Below are positions 26,247-33,953 of a DNA stretch of 33,953 bases, piece by piece. Location of the stretch: the NCBI RefSeq assembly GCF_900002405.1, contig NZ_LK995485.1, positions 57,491-91,443 on the forward strand, read 5' to 3'. The translations under genes were made by a program, and so were the position numbers. The stretch's first letter is position 1. The number at the start of each line of letters is the position of its first letter. This DNA is from Actinomyces succiniciruminis. Lineage in GTDB: Bacteria > Actinomycetota > Actinomycetes > Actinomycetales > Actinomycetaceae. The notes beneath the pieces were generated by a model. The model was given only the letters and a program-made list of their open reading frames with translations, had not been told where the DNA came from and did not search any database.

Positions 26247-27005
26247 GTGACCACTACGACCACGCTCAGCGTCGACTGCGGCGGCGGCGGCATCAAGGCC
26301 TCCGTGCTCGACGCCGACGGCGCCATCATCTCCCGCGCCCTGCGCACTCCCACCCCCTACCCGCTGCCGCCGGAACTGCTGGTGGACACCATCAAGGACC
26401 TGGCCGACCAGCTGCCGCCCGCCGACCGGGTGACCGTCGGCATGCCCGGCATGATCCGCCACGGGGTCGTCATCGCCACCCCCCACTACATCACCAAGGA
26501 CGGCCCCCGCTCCCGCGTCCTGCCGGAGCTGGTGGAGGCCTGGGCGCGCTTCGACATGGGCGGGCGACTACAGGAGACCCTCGGCCGCCCGGTGCTGGTG
26601 CTCAACGACGCCGAGGTGGCCGGCGCCGGCGTCGTCACCGGCCACGGCCTGGAGATGATCGTGACCCTGGGGACGGGTCTGGGCAACGCCGTCTTCGACA
26701 ACGGCGTGCTCGCCCCGCACGTAGAGGTCTCTCAGGGGCCGGTCCGCTGGGGTCTTAGCTATGACGACTACATCGGCGAGCACGAGCGCCTGCGCCTGGG
26801 GGACGCCCACTGGTCGCGGCGGGTGCGGCGCGTGGTCGAGGCACTGCGCCCCATGTACATGTGGGACCGGCTCTACCTGGGCGGCGGCAACTCCCGCCGC
26901 ATCACCGCCTTCCAGCTCGACAAGATCGGCGACGACGTCGTCGTCGTGCCCAACGAGGCCGGCATGACCGGCGGAGCCCGCTGCTGGGAGATGGCCCGGC
27001 CCTGA
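26247..27005 (+). CDS. ROK-family kinase, polyphosphate-glucokinase-like
   Basis: Sugar kinase of the ROK/ASKHA fold. The closest pattern I recall is actinobacterial polyphosphate glucokinase, which phosphorylates glucose with polyphosphate or ATP. The 252 residues show phosphate-1 loop SVDCGGGGIKASVLD (8-22), VGMPGMI (64-70), LNDAEVAGAG with the catalytic base D121, and phosphate-2 loop TLGTGLGNAV (140-149). The ROK zinc motif (CxCGxxGC) is absent. After HVEVSQGPVRWG the chain reads SYDDYIGEHERL, as in the zinc-free subgroup. The GTG at 26247 is the start. Substrate and phosphate donor are not readable from sequence. It is followed by a clear terminator and converges on rplQ. Confidence 0.75.
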   Translation: MTTTTTLSVDCGGGGIKASVLDADGAIISRALRTPTPYPLPPELLVDTIKDLADQLPPADRVTVGMPGMIRHGVVIATPHYITKDGPRSRVLPELVEAWARFDMGGRLQETLGRPVLVLNDAEVAGAGVVTGHGLEMIVTLGTGLGNAVFDNGVLAPHVEVSQGPVRWGLSYDDYIGEHERLRLGDAHWSRRVRRVVEALRPMYMWDRLYLGGGNSRRITAFQLDKIGDDVVVVPNEAGMTGGARCWEMARP

Positions 27006-27074
27006 CGGCCCCATCCCGCCTGACGGCCCCGCCCCGCTACCGCCTCCGGCTCCGCAAGCCCGACGCTGAGACGC

Positions 27075-27112
27075 AGGGAGGGCCGGTCACCTCGCGGCGA
27101 CCGGCCCTCCCT
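27075..27112. terminator. Strong terminator between the ROK kinase and rplQ
   Basis: A perfect 14-bp stem pairs 27075-27088 with 27099-27112 around a 10-nt loop and is followed on the plus strand by TTGTTTGTG. It is a good Rho-independent terminator for the kinase gene. It also lies 52 bp past the rplQ stop, so it may work in both directions, though the minus-strand side lacks a T-run. Confidence 0.8.
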
Positions 27113-27164
27113 TGTTTGTGTGAGCCTTGCGGCCCACCAGCGCTCAGACCCTACCGGGACCGGC

Positions 27165-27935
27165 TCACTTCTTGACCTTCTGCGCGGCGGCACCGCCGGC
27201 GGGGGCGAAGCCCGCGGCCTCGGCGTCCTCGGCGGAGGCGAACCAGACCTCGGCCACCGTGTTGTCGTACCAGCGGGAGCCGGGCACGTGGTACTTCATG
27301 GAGTCCTCGTTGCCCTTGACCTCGTGGTCGGCGTCGGGTGCCTCGGTGGAGCCCTTCTCCAGGCGCACCGAGCCGGCGTAGACGGGCTTGCCGGAAGTCT
27401 CGTCGACAGCGGCCTCGTCAGCGGCCTCGGTCTCCTCCACGGCAACCTCGGCGACGTCGTCGGCCGGAGTCTCCTCGGCCTCGACCTCGGCGGCGGCCTC
27501 CTCAACCTCGGCCACGGCCTGCTCGGCCGCACGCTTGGCGGTGCGGACGGCGTCGTCGACGACGGCCTTCTTGGCGACCGGCTCCAGCACCAGCGAGATC
27601 TGCGCCATGGGGGCGTTGTCGCCCCGGCGCGGCGCGGTCTTGATGATGCGGGTGTAGCCGCCGTCGCGCTCGGCCATCTGCGGGGCGATCTCGTCGAAGA
27701 GGCGGTAGACGGCGTACTTGTCCGTCACCTTCTTCATCACGGTGCGGCGGGCGTGAAGGTCGCCGCGCTTGCCCTTGGTGATGAGCTTCTCGACGTAGGG
27801 CCGCAGGCGCCGGGCGCGTGCCTCCGTGGTCGTGATCGACTCGTGGATGATGAGCTGCGTGGCCAGGTTGGCCAGCATGTGACGCTCGTGCTGGGGGGAT
27901 CCGCCCAGCCGGGGACCCTTGGTGGGGCGAGGCAT
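27165..27935 (-). CDS. rplQ: Ribosomal protein bL17 with acidic tail and extra C-terminal domain
   Basis: 50S protein near the peptide exit tunnel. Residues 1-120 are a normal L17 core: [20 protein letters not shown], then LITTTEA-like [10 protein letters not shown] and [10 protein letters not shown]. The total of 256 residues is about twice the E. coli length. Residues 121-205 are an Ala/Glu/Asp-rich, probably helical then disordered linker. Residues about 206-246 form a compact domain with [14 protein letters not shown] and [17 protein letters not shown]. That domain resembles a small module seen at the ends of several actinobacterial proteins (HxPxSxxY ... F.S...AxxAGF). Its role is unknown. 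A short basic end follows. It lies 30 bp downstream of rpoA in the same operon. Confidence 0.95.
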   Translation of the reverse strand: MPRPTKGPRLGGSPQHERHMLANLATQLIIHESITTTEARARRLRPYVEKLITKGKRGDLHARRTVMKKVTDKYAVYRLFDEIAPQMAERDGGYTRIIKTAPRRGDNAPMAQISLVLEPVAKKAVVDDAVRTAKRAAEQAVAEVEEAAAEVEAEETPADDVAEVAVEETEAADEAAVDETSGKPVYAGSVRLEKGSTEAPDADHEVKGNEDSMKYHVPGSRWYDNTVAEVWFASAEDAEAAGFAPAGGAAAQKVKK

Positions 27936-27965
27936 GTTGTCTCCTAGTGGAATGGCGAGCCGGCG

Positions 27966-28967
27966 TCAGGCCTGCTGCTCGTCGCTGAAGGTGGGGTTGG
28001 TGTAGTCGCCCTCCGGGGCGTAGTCGACCGGGGACCCCTTGAGGGACAGCCCGAGCTCGGCCAGCTTGTCCTTGATCTCGGAGATCGACTTTGCACCGAA
28101 GTTGCGGATGTCGAGGAGGTCAGCCTCGCTGCGCGCGACGAGCTCACCGACGGTGTGGATGCCCTCGCGCTTGAGGGCGTTGGAGGAGCGGGCCTGCAGG
28201 TCCAGCTCATCAATCATCATGGCCAGGTCCTGCTGCAGGGCCTGATCCATCGGCGAGGGGCCGACCTCGATGCCCTCGGCCTCGACGTTGAGCTCACGGG
28301 CCAGCCCGAACAGCTCAACCAGCGTCTTGCCGGCGGAGGCCAGCGCGTCGCGCGGGGTCATGGAGGCCTTGGTCTCCACGTCCACCACCAGGCGGTCGAA
28401 GTCCGTGCGCTGCTCCACACGGGTGGCCTCCACCGCGTAGGAGACCTTCTTGACCGGTGAGTAGATGGAGTCGACCGGAATACGCGAGATCTCGGCGTTC
28501 GGGTCCTTGTTCTGGTTGGCGGACACGTAGCCGCGGCCGCGCTCGACCGTCAGCTCGATCTCCAGCTTGCCCTTCTCGTTGAGAGTGGCGATCACCAGCT
28601 CGGGGTTGTGGATCTCCACGCCCGCCGGCGGGGTGATGTCGCCGGCGACGACGACGCCCGGTCCGGACTTGCGCAGGTACATGACCACCGGCTCGTCGTT
28701 CTCGGACGACAGGACGATCTCCTTGATATTCAGGATGATCTGGGCGACGTCCTCCTTGACCCCGGCAATGGTGCGGAACTCGTGGGGCACGCCCTCAATA
28801 CGGACGGAGGTCACGGCCGCGCCCGGGATGGAGGACAGCAGCGTGCGACGCAGGGAGTTTCCGAGCGTGTAGCCGAAGCCGGGCTCGAGGGGCTCAAGGA
28901 TGAACCGCGAGCGGCGGTCCTCCTCAATGACCTCCTCGGAGAGTGTGGGTCGCTGTGCAATGAGCAC
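27966..28967 (-). CDS. rpoA: RNA polymerase alpha subunit
   Basis: Assembly platform of RNA polymerase. Its C-terminal domain touches UP elements and activators. The 333 residues show the N-terminal domain ([30 protein letters not shown]), the dimer region, a linker near 225-250 and the alpha-CTD ([39 protein letters not shown]). The end is acidic, as in other actinobacteria. The start is GTG at 28967 with AAAGGA nine bases upstream. It follows rpsK directly in this genome, with a 159-bp gap holding a hairpin. Confidence 0.98.
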   Translation of the reverse strand: MLIAQRPTLSEEVIEEDRRSRFILEPLEPGFGYTLGNSLRRTLLSSIPGAAVTSVRIEGVPHEFRTIAGVKEDVAQIILNIKEIVLSSENDEPVVMYLRKSGPGVVVAGDITPPAGVEIHNPELVIATLNEKGKLEIELTVERGRGYVSANQNKDPNAEISRIPVDSIYSPVKKVSYAVEATRVEQRTDFDRLVVDVETKASMTPRDALASAGKTLVELFGLARELNVEAEGIEVGPSPMDQALQQDLAMMIDELDLQARSSNALKREGIHTVGELVARSEADLLDIRNFGAKSISEIKDKLAELGLSLKGSPVDYAPEGDYTNPTFSDEQQA

Positions 28968-29022
28968 TAGGGGTTTCCTTTCGTCGCGGCGCCCGCTATA
29001 TGACGCCGTTCCTCATGGTGTT

Positions 29023-29046
29023 GGCCGCCGACATGAGTCGGCGGCC
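29023..29046 (-). other. Hairpin in the rpsK-rpoA gap
   Basis: GGCCGCCGAC (29023-29032) pairs perfectly with GTCGGCGGCC (29037-29046) around the 4-nt loop ATGA. It sits between rpsK and rpoA, 56 bp before the rpoA start, where many actinobacteria carry rpsD. No T-run follows, so it may be an attenuator, processing site or autoregulatory site rather than a terminator. Confidence 0.45.
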
Positions 29047-29126
29047 GGCCCGTCCTGTCCGGGCGGAGCCAATGGCCTACGTCGTCCCCAGCTTTTGTGG
29101 GGAGGCGCCGACCGCAGGGTCGAGCC

Positions 29127-29528
29127 TCAGACGCGGCGCCGCTTCGGCGGGCGGCAGCCGTTGTGCGCCTGCGGGGTCACGTCGGTGATCGAGCCGACCT
29201 CGAGGCCGGCGGCCTGGAGGGAGCGGATCGCGGTCTCGCGGCCGGAGCCGGGGCCCTTGACGAACACGTCGACCTTCTTCATGCCGTGGTCCTGGGCGCG
29301 GCGGGCGGCAGCCTCGGCGGCGAGCTGAGCGGCGTACGGCGTCGACTTGCGCGAGCCCTTGAAACCGACCTGGCCGGAGGAGGCCCAGGCGATGACGGCG
29401 CCGTTGGGGTCCGTCAGGGACACGATGGTGTTGTTGAAGGTGGACTTGATGTAGGCGTGACCGTGGGTGACGTTCTTACGGTCCTTGCGGCGCGGCTTGC
29501 GCGCGGTGGAACGAGTCTTAGGGGGCAT
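29127..29528 (-). CDS. rpsK: Ribosomal protein uS11
   Basis: 30S platform protein. The 133 residues match the family in length and motifs: [53 protein letters not shown] and [20 protein letters not shown] at the end. It follows rpsM after 57 bp, with a GAAGGA ribosome-binding site before ATG at 29528. Confidence 0.98.
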   Translation of the reverse strand: MPPKTRSTARKPRRKDRKNVTHGHAYIKSTFNNTIVSLTDPNGAVIAWASSGQVGFKGSRKSTPYAAQLAAEAAARRAQDHGMKKVDVFVKGPGSGRETAIRSLQAAGLEVGSITDVTPQAHNGCRPPKRRRV

Positions 29529-29585
29529 GCTTCCTTCTTCGAGTGAGGTCTAGTTCCGGGCCTGCGGCGCCCGGATAACGGCTGG

Positions 29586-29960
29586 TTACTTGGCCTTCTT
29601 CTTACCGGCCACGGTGCGCTTGGGGCCCTTGCGAGTGCGGGCGTTGGTCTTGGTGCGCTGGCCGCGGACCGGCAGGTGCCGGCGGTGGCGCAGGCCCTGG
29701 TAGGAGCCGATCTCAATCTTGCGGCGGATGTCCGCCTGGACCTCACGACGCAGGTCGCCCTCGACCTGGTAGCTGGAGTCGATGTGGTTGCGCAGCGCGA
29801 CCAGCTCGTCCTCCGTCAGGTCCTTGACCCGGGTGTCCGGGTTGACCCCGGTGGCCTCGAGGGTCTTCTGGGCGCGGGTGCGTCCGATCCCGTAGATGTA
29901 GGTGAGCGCGACCTCGACTCGCTTCTCGCGAGGCAGGTCGACGCCGGAAATGCGTGCCAC
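29586..29960 (-). CDS. rpsM: Ribosomal protein uS13
   Basis: 30S head protein contacting the 50S subunit and P-site tRNA. With GTG at 29960 it has 124 residues, reading [29 protein letters not shown], the [20 protein letters not shown] motif and the basic end [11 protein letters not shown]. The GTG is preferred to an upstream ATG (29996) because similarity starts at this codon and AGGAG lies nine bases before it. The 159-bp gap to rpmJ contains a perfect 7-bp hairpin (30048-30054 with 30058-30064) and other GC-rich structure. Confidence 0.97.
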   Translation of the reverse strand: MARISGVDLPREKRVEVALTYIYGIGRTRAQKTLEATGVNPDTRVKDLTEDELVALRNHIDSSYQVEGDLRREVQADIRRKIEIGSYQGLRHRRHLPVRGQRTKTNARTRKGPKRTVAGKKKAK

Positions 29961-30119
29961 TGTGTGGTTCTCCTGTGTGCTCCCGGAGGTCGTCACCCAT
30001 CCCCTCCACCGCCTTCCGGTGGCCCCGGCCTCCAGGAACCGGGGGTGGTGGCGCGAGGCGCCACTGGGGTGAGTGCTGAGTTGTTTTGCCGCCGACCCCA
30101 GGCCGGCGACGCGCGGGTG

Positions 30120-30233
30120 TCAGCCCTGACGCTGCTTGTGCCGCGGGTTGTCGCAGATGACCATGACCTTGCCGTGGCGACGAATCACCTTGCAGTTGTC
30201 ACAGATCTTCTTGACGCTCGGCTTGACCTTCAT
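30120..30233 (-). CDS. rpmJ: Ribosomal protein bL36
   Basis: Smallest 50S protein, 37 residues: [20 protein letters not shown] to the end RHKQRQG. It is the zinc-binding (C+) form, with C11, C14 and C27 and a histidine (H32) as the fourth ligand. AGGAACAAC purines lie before the ATG at 30233. It follows infA after 33 bp, as in the classic infA-rpmJ-rpsM order. Confidence 0.97.
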   Translation of the reverse strand: MKVKPSVKKICDNCKVIRRHGKVMVICDNPRHKQRQG

Positions 30234-30266
30234 GTTGTTCCTCCGTCCTCCCGGCAAGGAGGACTG

Positions 30267-30488
30267 TCACTTGTACCGGTAGACGATGCGGCCACGCGAC
30301 AGGTCGTAGGGGCTGAGCTCAACGACCACGCGGTCCTCCGGCAGGATGCGGATGTAGTGCTGCCGCATCTTGCCCGAGATGTGCGCGAGCACGACGTGCC
30401 CGTTGCTCAGCTCGACCCGGAACATCGCGTTCGGAAGGGCCTCGACGACCGATCCCTCGACCTCGATGACGCCGTCCTTCTTAGCCAT
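30267..30488 (-). CDS. infA: Translation initiation factor IF-1
   Basis: OB-fold factor that blocks the A site during initiation. The 73 residues, [20 protein letters not shown] to [10 protein letters not shown], are a standard IF-1. The ATG at 30488 has GGAGG six bases upstream. The frame stays open for a long way upstream, but that stretch is repeat-bearing intergenic DNA and lacks any family similarity. First gene of infA-rpmJ-rpsM-rpsK-rpoA-rplQ. Confidence 0.98.
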   Translation of the reverse strand: MAKKDGVIEVEGSVVEALPNAMFRVELSNGHVVLAHISGKMRQHYIRILPEDRVVVELSPYDLSRGRIVYRYK

Positions 30489-30760
30489 GTTCCTCCGTCG
30501 GTTGCTTTCTCGCTGGATACTCCCTCCGGCGACGACGCCGCCGGCATGGTGCGCTGGACGCGCCACCCCACCTCGCGGGAAGCCGGAGAGCCGGCGGACA
30601 AAATGGTATGGCACCGCGTCCTGGACGCGCCGATCGCCAACGATACGGCAAACCCGCCGCGGCTGACCACCGCGGAGGGGCATTATCCGGCGGTGTTTCC
30701 CGACACACTGCGCACCTCGACTCCGGCGCGTCGCCAACACCCGCCTCGCTCCCGGCACGA

Positions 30761-30817
30761 CCGACCTCGGCACGTAAGTTCCACCGACCTCGGCACGTAA
30801 GTTCCACCGACCTCGGC
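30761..30817. repeat. 23-bp direct repeats in the map-infA gap
   Basis: Two identical 23-bp units (30761-30783 and 30784-30806), each starting CCGACCTCGG and ending AAGTTCCA, are followed by the first 11 bases of a third. GGCACG also precedes the array. An 8-bp repeat GGACAGCA follows at 30831-30846. These elements fill the map-proximal part of the 364-bp gap 30489-30852. The infA promoter must lie in the remainder but is not obvious. Function unknown. Confidence 0.75.
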
Positions 30818-30852
30818 GATCGCGGGCGCAGGACAGCAGGACAGCAGAGTAG

Positions 30853-31734
30853 TCAGTCCAGGGGCTTGGGCTCCAGGCCGTAGGGGGCCAGGCCCTCCAC
30901 TCCCCCATCGGGGGCGGTCAGCACCCACACTCCACCGGGCACGAGCGCGACCGTGTGCTCCCACTGGGCGGCGTGCGAACCGTCCCGCGTGACCACGGTC
31001 CAGCCGTCGTCGAGCTCGTCCACCTTCGTGCCACCGGCGGTGAGCATCGGCTCGATGGCGAGTACCATGCCCGCCCGGAGCTTGGGGCCCTTGTGCTTGA
31101 CGGAATAGTTGAGCACGTCGGGGGCCATGTGCATGGCGGTACCGATGCCGTGGCCCACGTAGTCCTGCAGGATGCCCAGATGCACCCCCTCACGCTCGCT
31201 CACCGCAGCAACGGTGGCCTCGACCGTGTCGCCAACCGTGTTCAACCGTGCGGCTCGCCCAGTGACTTCGCCTGCGGCGGCACGGGCGACGGCGGCGATC
31301 GCGTCCCACAGGGCCTGCCGGGTGGTGGTGTCCAGCACCCGATCGGACTCGGAGGCATAGCGGCCGCCCACTACGGTGGTGAAGGCGGCGTCGCCGTGCC
31401 ACTGGGTGCCGGCGTCGTCGAGGATGTAGGCGCCACAGTCGAAGGTGACCAGGTCGCCCGGCTCGAGCACCCGCTCCCCCGGGATCCCATGAACCACCTC
31501 GTCGTTGACGGAGATGCAGACGGTGGCCGGGTAGTCGTAGTAACCCAGGAAGTTGGAGCGGGCGCCGCCGCGGGCGATGGCGTCGGCGGAGACGGCGTCA
31601 AGCTCTGCGGTGGTGACGCCGGGGCGCACGGCCTCCCGCAGGGCGGCGTGGATATCGGCGACGACGAGCCCGGCCCGGCGCATGTGCCGCAGCTGGTCCG
31701 GGGTCTTGAGCTGAATCCGCTCGCGCGTCAGCAT
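30853..31734 (-). CDS. map: Methionine aminopeptidase, type I
   Basis: Removes the initiator methionine from nascent proteins using two metal ions. The 293 residues show the five metal ligands in order: D in VTFDCGAY, D in HGDAAFT, H in [10 protein letters not shown] in [10 protein letters not shown] and E in QWEHTV. The substrate-side VVHGIPG is also present. ATG at 31734 follows the adk stop by 14 bp, with GGGG nine bases upstream. secY-adk-map is one operon, as in most bacteria. Confidence 0.97.
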   Translation of the reverse strand: MLTRERIQLKTPDQLRHMRRAGLVVADIHAALREAVRPGVTTAELDAVSADAIARGGARSNFLGYYDYPATVCISVNDEVVHGIPGERVLEPGDLVTFDCGAYILDDAGTQWHGDAAFTTVVGGRYASESDRVLDTTTRQALWDAIAAVARAAAGEVTGRAARLNTVGDTVEATVAAVSEREGVHLGILQDYVGHGIGTAMHMAPDVLNYSVKHKGPKLRAGMVLAIEPMLTAGGTKVDELDDGWTVVTRDGSHAAQWEHTVALVPGGVWVLTAPDGGVEGLAPYGLEPKPLD

Positions 31735-31748
31735 GGAGGGTGTCCCCT

Positions 31749-32333
31749 TCAGGCGGTGACGCCGCGCGTGGCGAGCGCGTTCATGATCCGGTCGGTGACC
31801 TCATCCAGCGCGCCGACGCCGTCGGCGCGCACCAGCAGCCCGCGCTGCTCGTACAGGGCGGCCAGCGGCGCGGTCTGCTCCGCGTACACCTCCAGGCGAC
31901 GACGGATGACCGGTTCGGTGTCGTCGGTGCGGCCCTGCTCGGCGGCGCGCCCCAGCAGCCGCTGGACCACGACCTCGGCGTCCGCGGTGATCTCCAGGAC
32001 CACGTCCAGGGACAGGTCGGCGGCGGCGAGCATGCTGTCCAGCTCGTGCACCTGCGCCTCAGTGCGGGGGTAACCGTCCAGCAGGAAGCCGTCGGCGGCG
32101 TCGTCGGCGGCCAGCCGGTCGGCGACCATGGCGTTGGTGACCGAGTCGGGCACGTACTCGCCGGCGTCCATGTACTGCTTGGCCTGGCGGCCCAACTCGG
32201 TGCCGCCGGCGACGTTCGCACGGAAGATGTCGCCGGTGGAGATGGCGGGGATGCCCAGGCGCTCGCAAATGCGGGCTGCCTGGGTGCCCTTGCCGGCTCC
32301 GGGGGGACCGAGGATGACCATACGTGCGCTCAT
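31749..32333 (-). CDS. adk: Adenylate kinase (short form)
   Basis: Interconverts AMP+ATP and 2 ADP. The 194 residues show the P-loop GPPGAGKGTQ (9-18), the AMP-binding STGDIFRAN (32-40) and the DGYPRTEAQ motif (86-94). After RLLGR the chain goes straight to TDDTEPVIRRRL, so the long zinc-type LID insert of the 214-residue form is missing. This is the short LID typical of actinobacteria. The ATG overlaps the secY stop by 4 bp, so translation is coupled to secY. Confidence 0.97.
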   Translation of the reverse strand: MSARMVILGPPGAGKGTQAARICERLGIPAISTGDIFRANVAGGTELGRQAKQYMDAGEYVPDSVTNAMVADRLAADDAADGFLLDGYPRTEAQVHELDSMLAAADLSLDVVLEITADAEVVVQRLLGRAAEQGRTDDTEPVIRRRLEVYAEQTAPLAALYEQRGLLVRADGVGALDEVTDRIMNALATRGVTA

Positions 32334-33622
32334 GAGAGGAACCCTTCGTAGTGCCGCTGCTGCAGCTGAGAGTTGATTTCCTTAACCGTCTGCAGGCCGA
32401 CCCCCACCATGATCAGGATGGTCGTGCCGCCGAACGGCAGATTCTGGGACAGGCCCAGCCAGATGACGGCGAGCGTCGGCAGCAGGGCCAGGATCACCAG
32501 GTAGACGGAGCCCGCCGCGGTGATCCGGTTGATTACGTAGCTGAGGTAGCGCACCGTCGGCTCACCGGCACGGATGCCGGGGATGAAGCCGCCGTAGCGC
32601 TTCATGTTGTCGGCGATCTCCTCGGAGTTGAAGGTGATGGCCGTGTAGAAGAACGTGAAGGCGAAGATCAGCAGGGCGTAGCCCACCAGGTAGACCGTGT
32701 CGGTCTGCCGCAGGTTGGTGGCGATCCACTGCACCCAGGAACTGGTGGGCGAGCCGAACTGGGCGATCAGCTGCGGCATGGCCAGCAGGGAGGAGGCGAA
32801 GATGACCGGGATGACGCCGGCGGTGTTGATCTTGATGGGGATGTAGGTGGTGGAGCCGCCGTACTGGCGCCGTCCCACCATGCGCTTGGCGTACTGCACC
32901 GGGATGCGGCGGGTGGCCTGCTCCACGAAGACCACCGCGAGTGTGGCCACCAGGATGATGGCGACGACGGCCAGGAAGCGGGAGAGGCCGCCGGAGCCGC
33001 CCAGGATGGACAGCAGGTTCTGCGGCATGCGCGCCACGATCGAGGTGAAGATCAGCAGGGACATGCCGTTGCCGATGCCGTGCTCGGTGATGAGCTCACC
33101 CAGCCACATGATCAGGCCGGTGCCGGCGGTCATGGTGACGATCATCAGCGCCAGGTTCAGGGGGGAGTCGTTCGGGATGACGTCCACCGAGCAGCCGGTG
33201 AACAGGTTGCCGTTTGCGGCGGTGGCGACAATTGTGGCCGACTGGAGCACACCCAACCCGATCGTGAGGTAGCGGGTGTACTCGGTCAGCTTGGCGGTGC
33301 CCGACTGGCCCTCCTTGTACAGCTCCTCGAAGCGCGGGATCACCACGCGCAGCAGCTGGATGATGATGGAGGCGGTGATGTAGGGCATGATGCCCAGCGC
33401 GAATACGCTCAGCTGCAGCAGCGCTCCACCGGAGAAGATGTTGATCAGGCCGAGCAGGCCCGCATCCTCGGCCTCCCCCACGCACACCTGCACGTTGGCC
33501 AGGTTCACGCCGGGGGTGGGCAGCACGGAACCGAACCGGAACAGGGCCATGATTCCCAGGGTGAACAGGAGCTTTCTCCTCAGGTCCGGCGTTTTGAACG
33601 CCTGGATGAACGCACTGAACAC
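32330..33622 (-). CDS. secY: Protein translocase subunit SecY
   Basis: Channel-forming subunit of the Sec translocon. With GTG at 33622 it has 430 residues and ten membrane helices. The start reads FSAFIQAFKTPDLRRKLLFT. The plug/first periplasmic region contains NIFSGGALLQLSVFALGIMP, and the conserved cytosolic loops include KEGQSGTAKLTEYTRYLT and RRIPVQYAKRMVGRR. FNSEEIADNMKRYGGFIPG lies before the last helices. The GTG has GGAG five bases upstream. The open frame continues upstream but is non-membrane, repeat-bearing DNA. First gene of secY-adk-map in this window, since no rplO is seen within 331 bp upstream. Confidence 0.97.
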   Translation of the reverse strand: MFSAFIQAFKTPDLRRKLLFTLGIMALFRFGSVLPTPGVNLANVQVCVGEAEDAGLLGLINIFSGGALLQLSVFALGIMPYITASIIIQLLRVVIPRFEELYKEGQSGTAKLTEYTRYLTIGLGVLQSATIVATAANGNLFTGCSVDVIPNDSPLNLALMIVTMTAGTGLIMWLGELITEHGIGNGMSLLIFTSIVARMPQNLLSILGGSGGLSRFLAVVAIILVATLAVVFVEQATRRIPVQYAKRMVGRRQYGGSTTYIPIKINTAGVIPVIFASSLLAMPQLIAQFGSPTSSWVQWIATNLRQTDTVYLVGYALLIFAFTFFYTAITFNSEEIADNMKRYGGFIPGIRAGEPTVRYLSYVINRITAAGSVYLVILALLPTLAVIWLGLSQNLPFGGTTILIMVGVGLQTVKEINSQLQQRHYEGFLS

Positions 33623-33707
33623 TCGGTCTCCTGTGGGCGGCTGATTGCGGACGTGGGGCAGCGCATCCGTCGACGTGCATGATGCGTAGGCGGATGCCCG
33701 GGATGCA

Positions 33708-33738
33708 CCTGGGGATATCCCCAGGGTACAGCCCTGGG
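33708..33738. repeat. Two overlapping palindromes upstream of secY
   Basis: CCTGGGGATATCCCCAGG at 33708-33725 is a perfect 18-bp palindrome. It overlaps a second hairpin, CCCAGGG (33720-33726) with CCCTGGG (33732-33738) around 5 nt, so the two structures are mutually exclusive. They lie 86-116 bp upstream of the secY start in a 331-bp stretch without a gene. Either a terminator of an upstream operon or a protein-binding site is possible. Confidence 0.5.
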
Positions 33739-33909
33739 CCACCCTACCCCGCCGAGCCGCCGACACCACGCCCGTACCGCACCGTACGACGGGGGTATCG
33801 GTCACGCCGCCCCGAACCCGCCGCACCGAGTGCACGTCCGTCGACTGTTCGAACGTGCGAATTCCCGCCTCACGTACGCGTTTTGGAGACATTCGACCAC
33901 TAGCCGCGA

Positions 33910-33953
33910 TGTGATGTCTCAGGACATCGGTGACAGTTCTGCCTCAGGACATC
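33910..33953. mobile_element. Possible end of an insertion sequence (cut by the window)
   Basis: TGTGATGTCTCAGGACATC at 33910-33928 contains the inverted repeat GATGTC-TCAG-GACATC. CTCAGGACATC recurs 25 bp later at 33943-33953, the last base of the window. The TGTGATGTC start and internal repeats look like the terminal repeats of actinobacterial IS481/IS3-type elements that I recall. No transposase is visible here, so the call depends on what follows outside the window. Confidence 0.3.

Noticed and set aside
30489-30908. Long N-terminal extension of IF-1
   Set aside because: The frame is open by chance through tandem repeats and into map. The ATG at 30488 with GGAGG gives a standard-length IF-1.
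33623-33892. N-terminal extension of SecY by 90 residues
   Set aside because: The extension is not hydrophobic, covers palindromic DNA, and has no ribosome-binding site. The GTG at 33622 has GGAG and starts at the conserved N terminus.

Overview
The window is high-GC DNA from an actinobacterium, most likely of the Actinomyces/Schaalia group (Actinomycetaceae). This is inferred from the GC-rich codon use, frequent GTG starts, the menaquinone-type SdhCAB, a short-form adenylate kinase, and a gene order that is recognisably the actinobacterial secY-adk-map-infA...truA-rplM-rpsI-glmM...glmS-nnr-alr-tsaE-tsaB-rimI backbone. No species call is possible from sequence alone. Most genes are on the minus strand, so the chromosome reads naturally from high to low coordinates.

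Layout, read in the direction of transcription of the minus strand. (1) 33.6-27.2 kb: secY, adk and map, then after a repeat-bearing gap infA, rpmJ, rpsM, rpsK, rpoA and rplQ (protein export, start of translation, 30S head, RNA polymerase alpha). rpsD, which often sits between rpsK and rpoA, is absent. rplQ carries a long acidic tail and a small extra domain. (2) 27.0-25.4 kb: a plus-strand island between rplQ and truA with a 111-aa antitoxin-like gene, a decayed nucleotidyltransferase-toxin remnant, a ROK-family (polyphosphate-glucokinase-like) kinase, and an array of about 20-bp repeats. (3) 25.3-21.6 kb: truA, then rplM-rpsI from their own promoter, then glmM. (4) 21.4-12.9 kb: a block inserted between glmM and coaA, which are near each other in related genomes: pntAB transhydrogenase (plus), an F420-reductase-like NAD(P)-binding protein and an HxlR-family regulator (minus), and a tightly coupled three-gene cassette of paralogous membrane proteins that I cannot assign to a described system. 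(5) 12.8-4.5 kb: coaA (plus), divergent from glmS-nnr-alr-tsaE-tsaB-rimI (cell-wall amino sugar and D-Ala supply, NAD(P)HX repair, tRNA t6A synthesis). (6) 4.3-0.7 kb: the sdhCAB operon, probably made from a leaderless transcript. (7) 1-699: gene-poor DNA with inverted repeats and an orphan 3' coding fragment.

The most novel item is the three-gene cassette at 12917-16718. Each protein is itself an internal duplication, so the cassette holds six copies of one module: an R-x-P membrane-entry motif, a two-helix membrane hairpin, a PH-like beta-rich segment with a WP-x-S-R motif, and a helix with IWxWxxxRG. All three genes overlap by 4 bp, which suggests equimolar subunits of one membrane complex. 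Other items worth attention are a fragment of tsaB copied in inverted orientation between alr and nnr, a decayed toxin-antitoxin locus, three families of short intergenic repeats arranged head to head, an rplM promoter built into a hairpin, and two candidate leaderless promoters.
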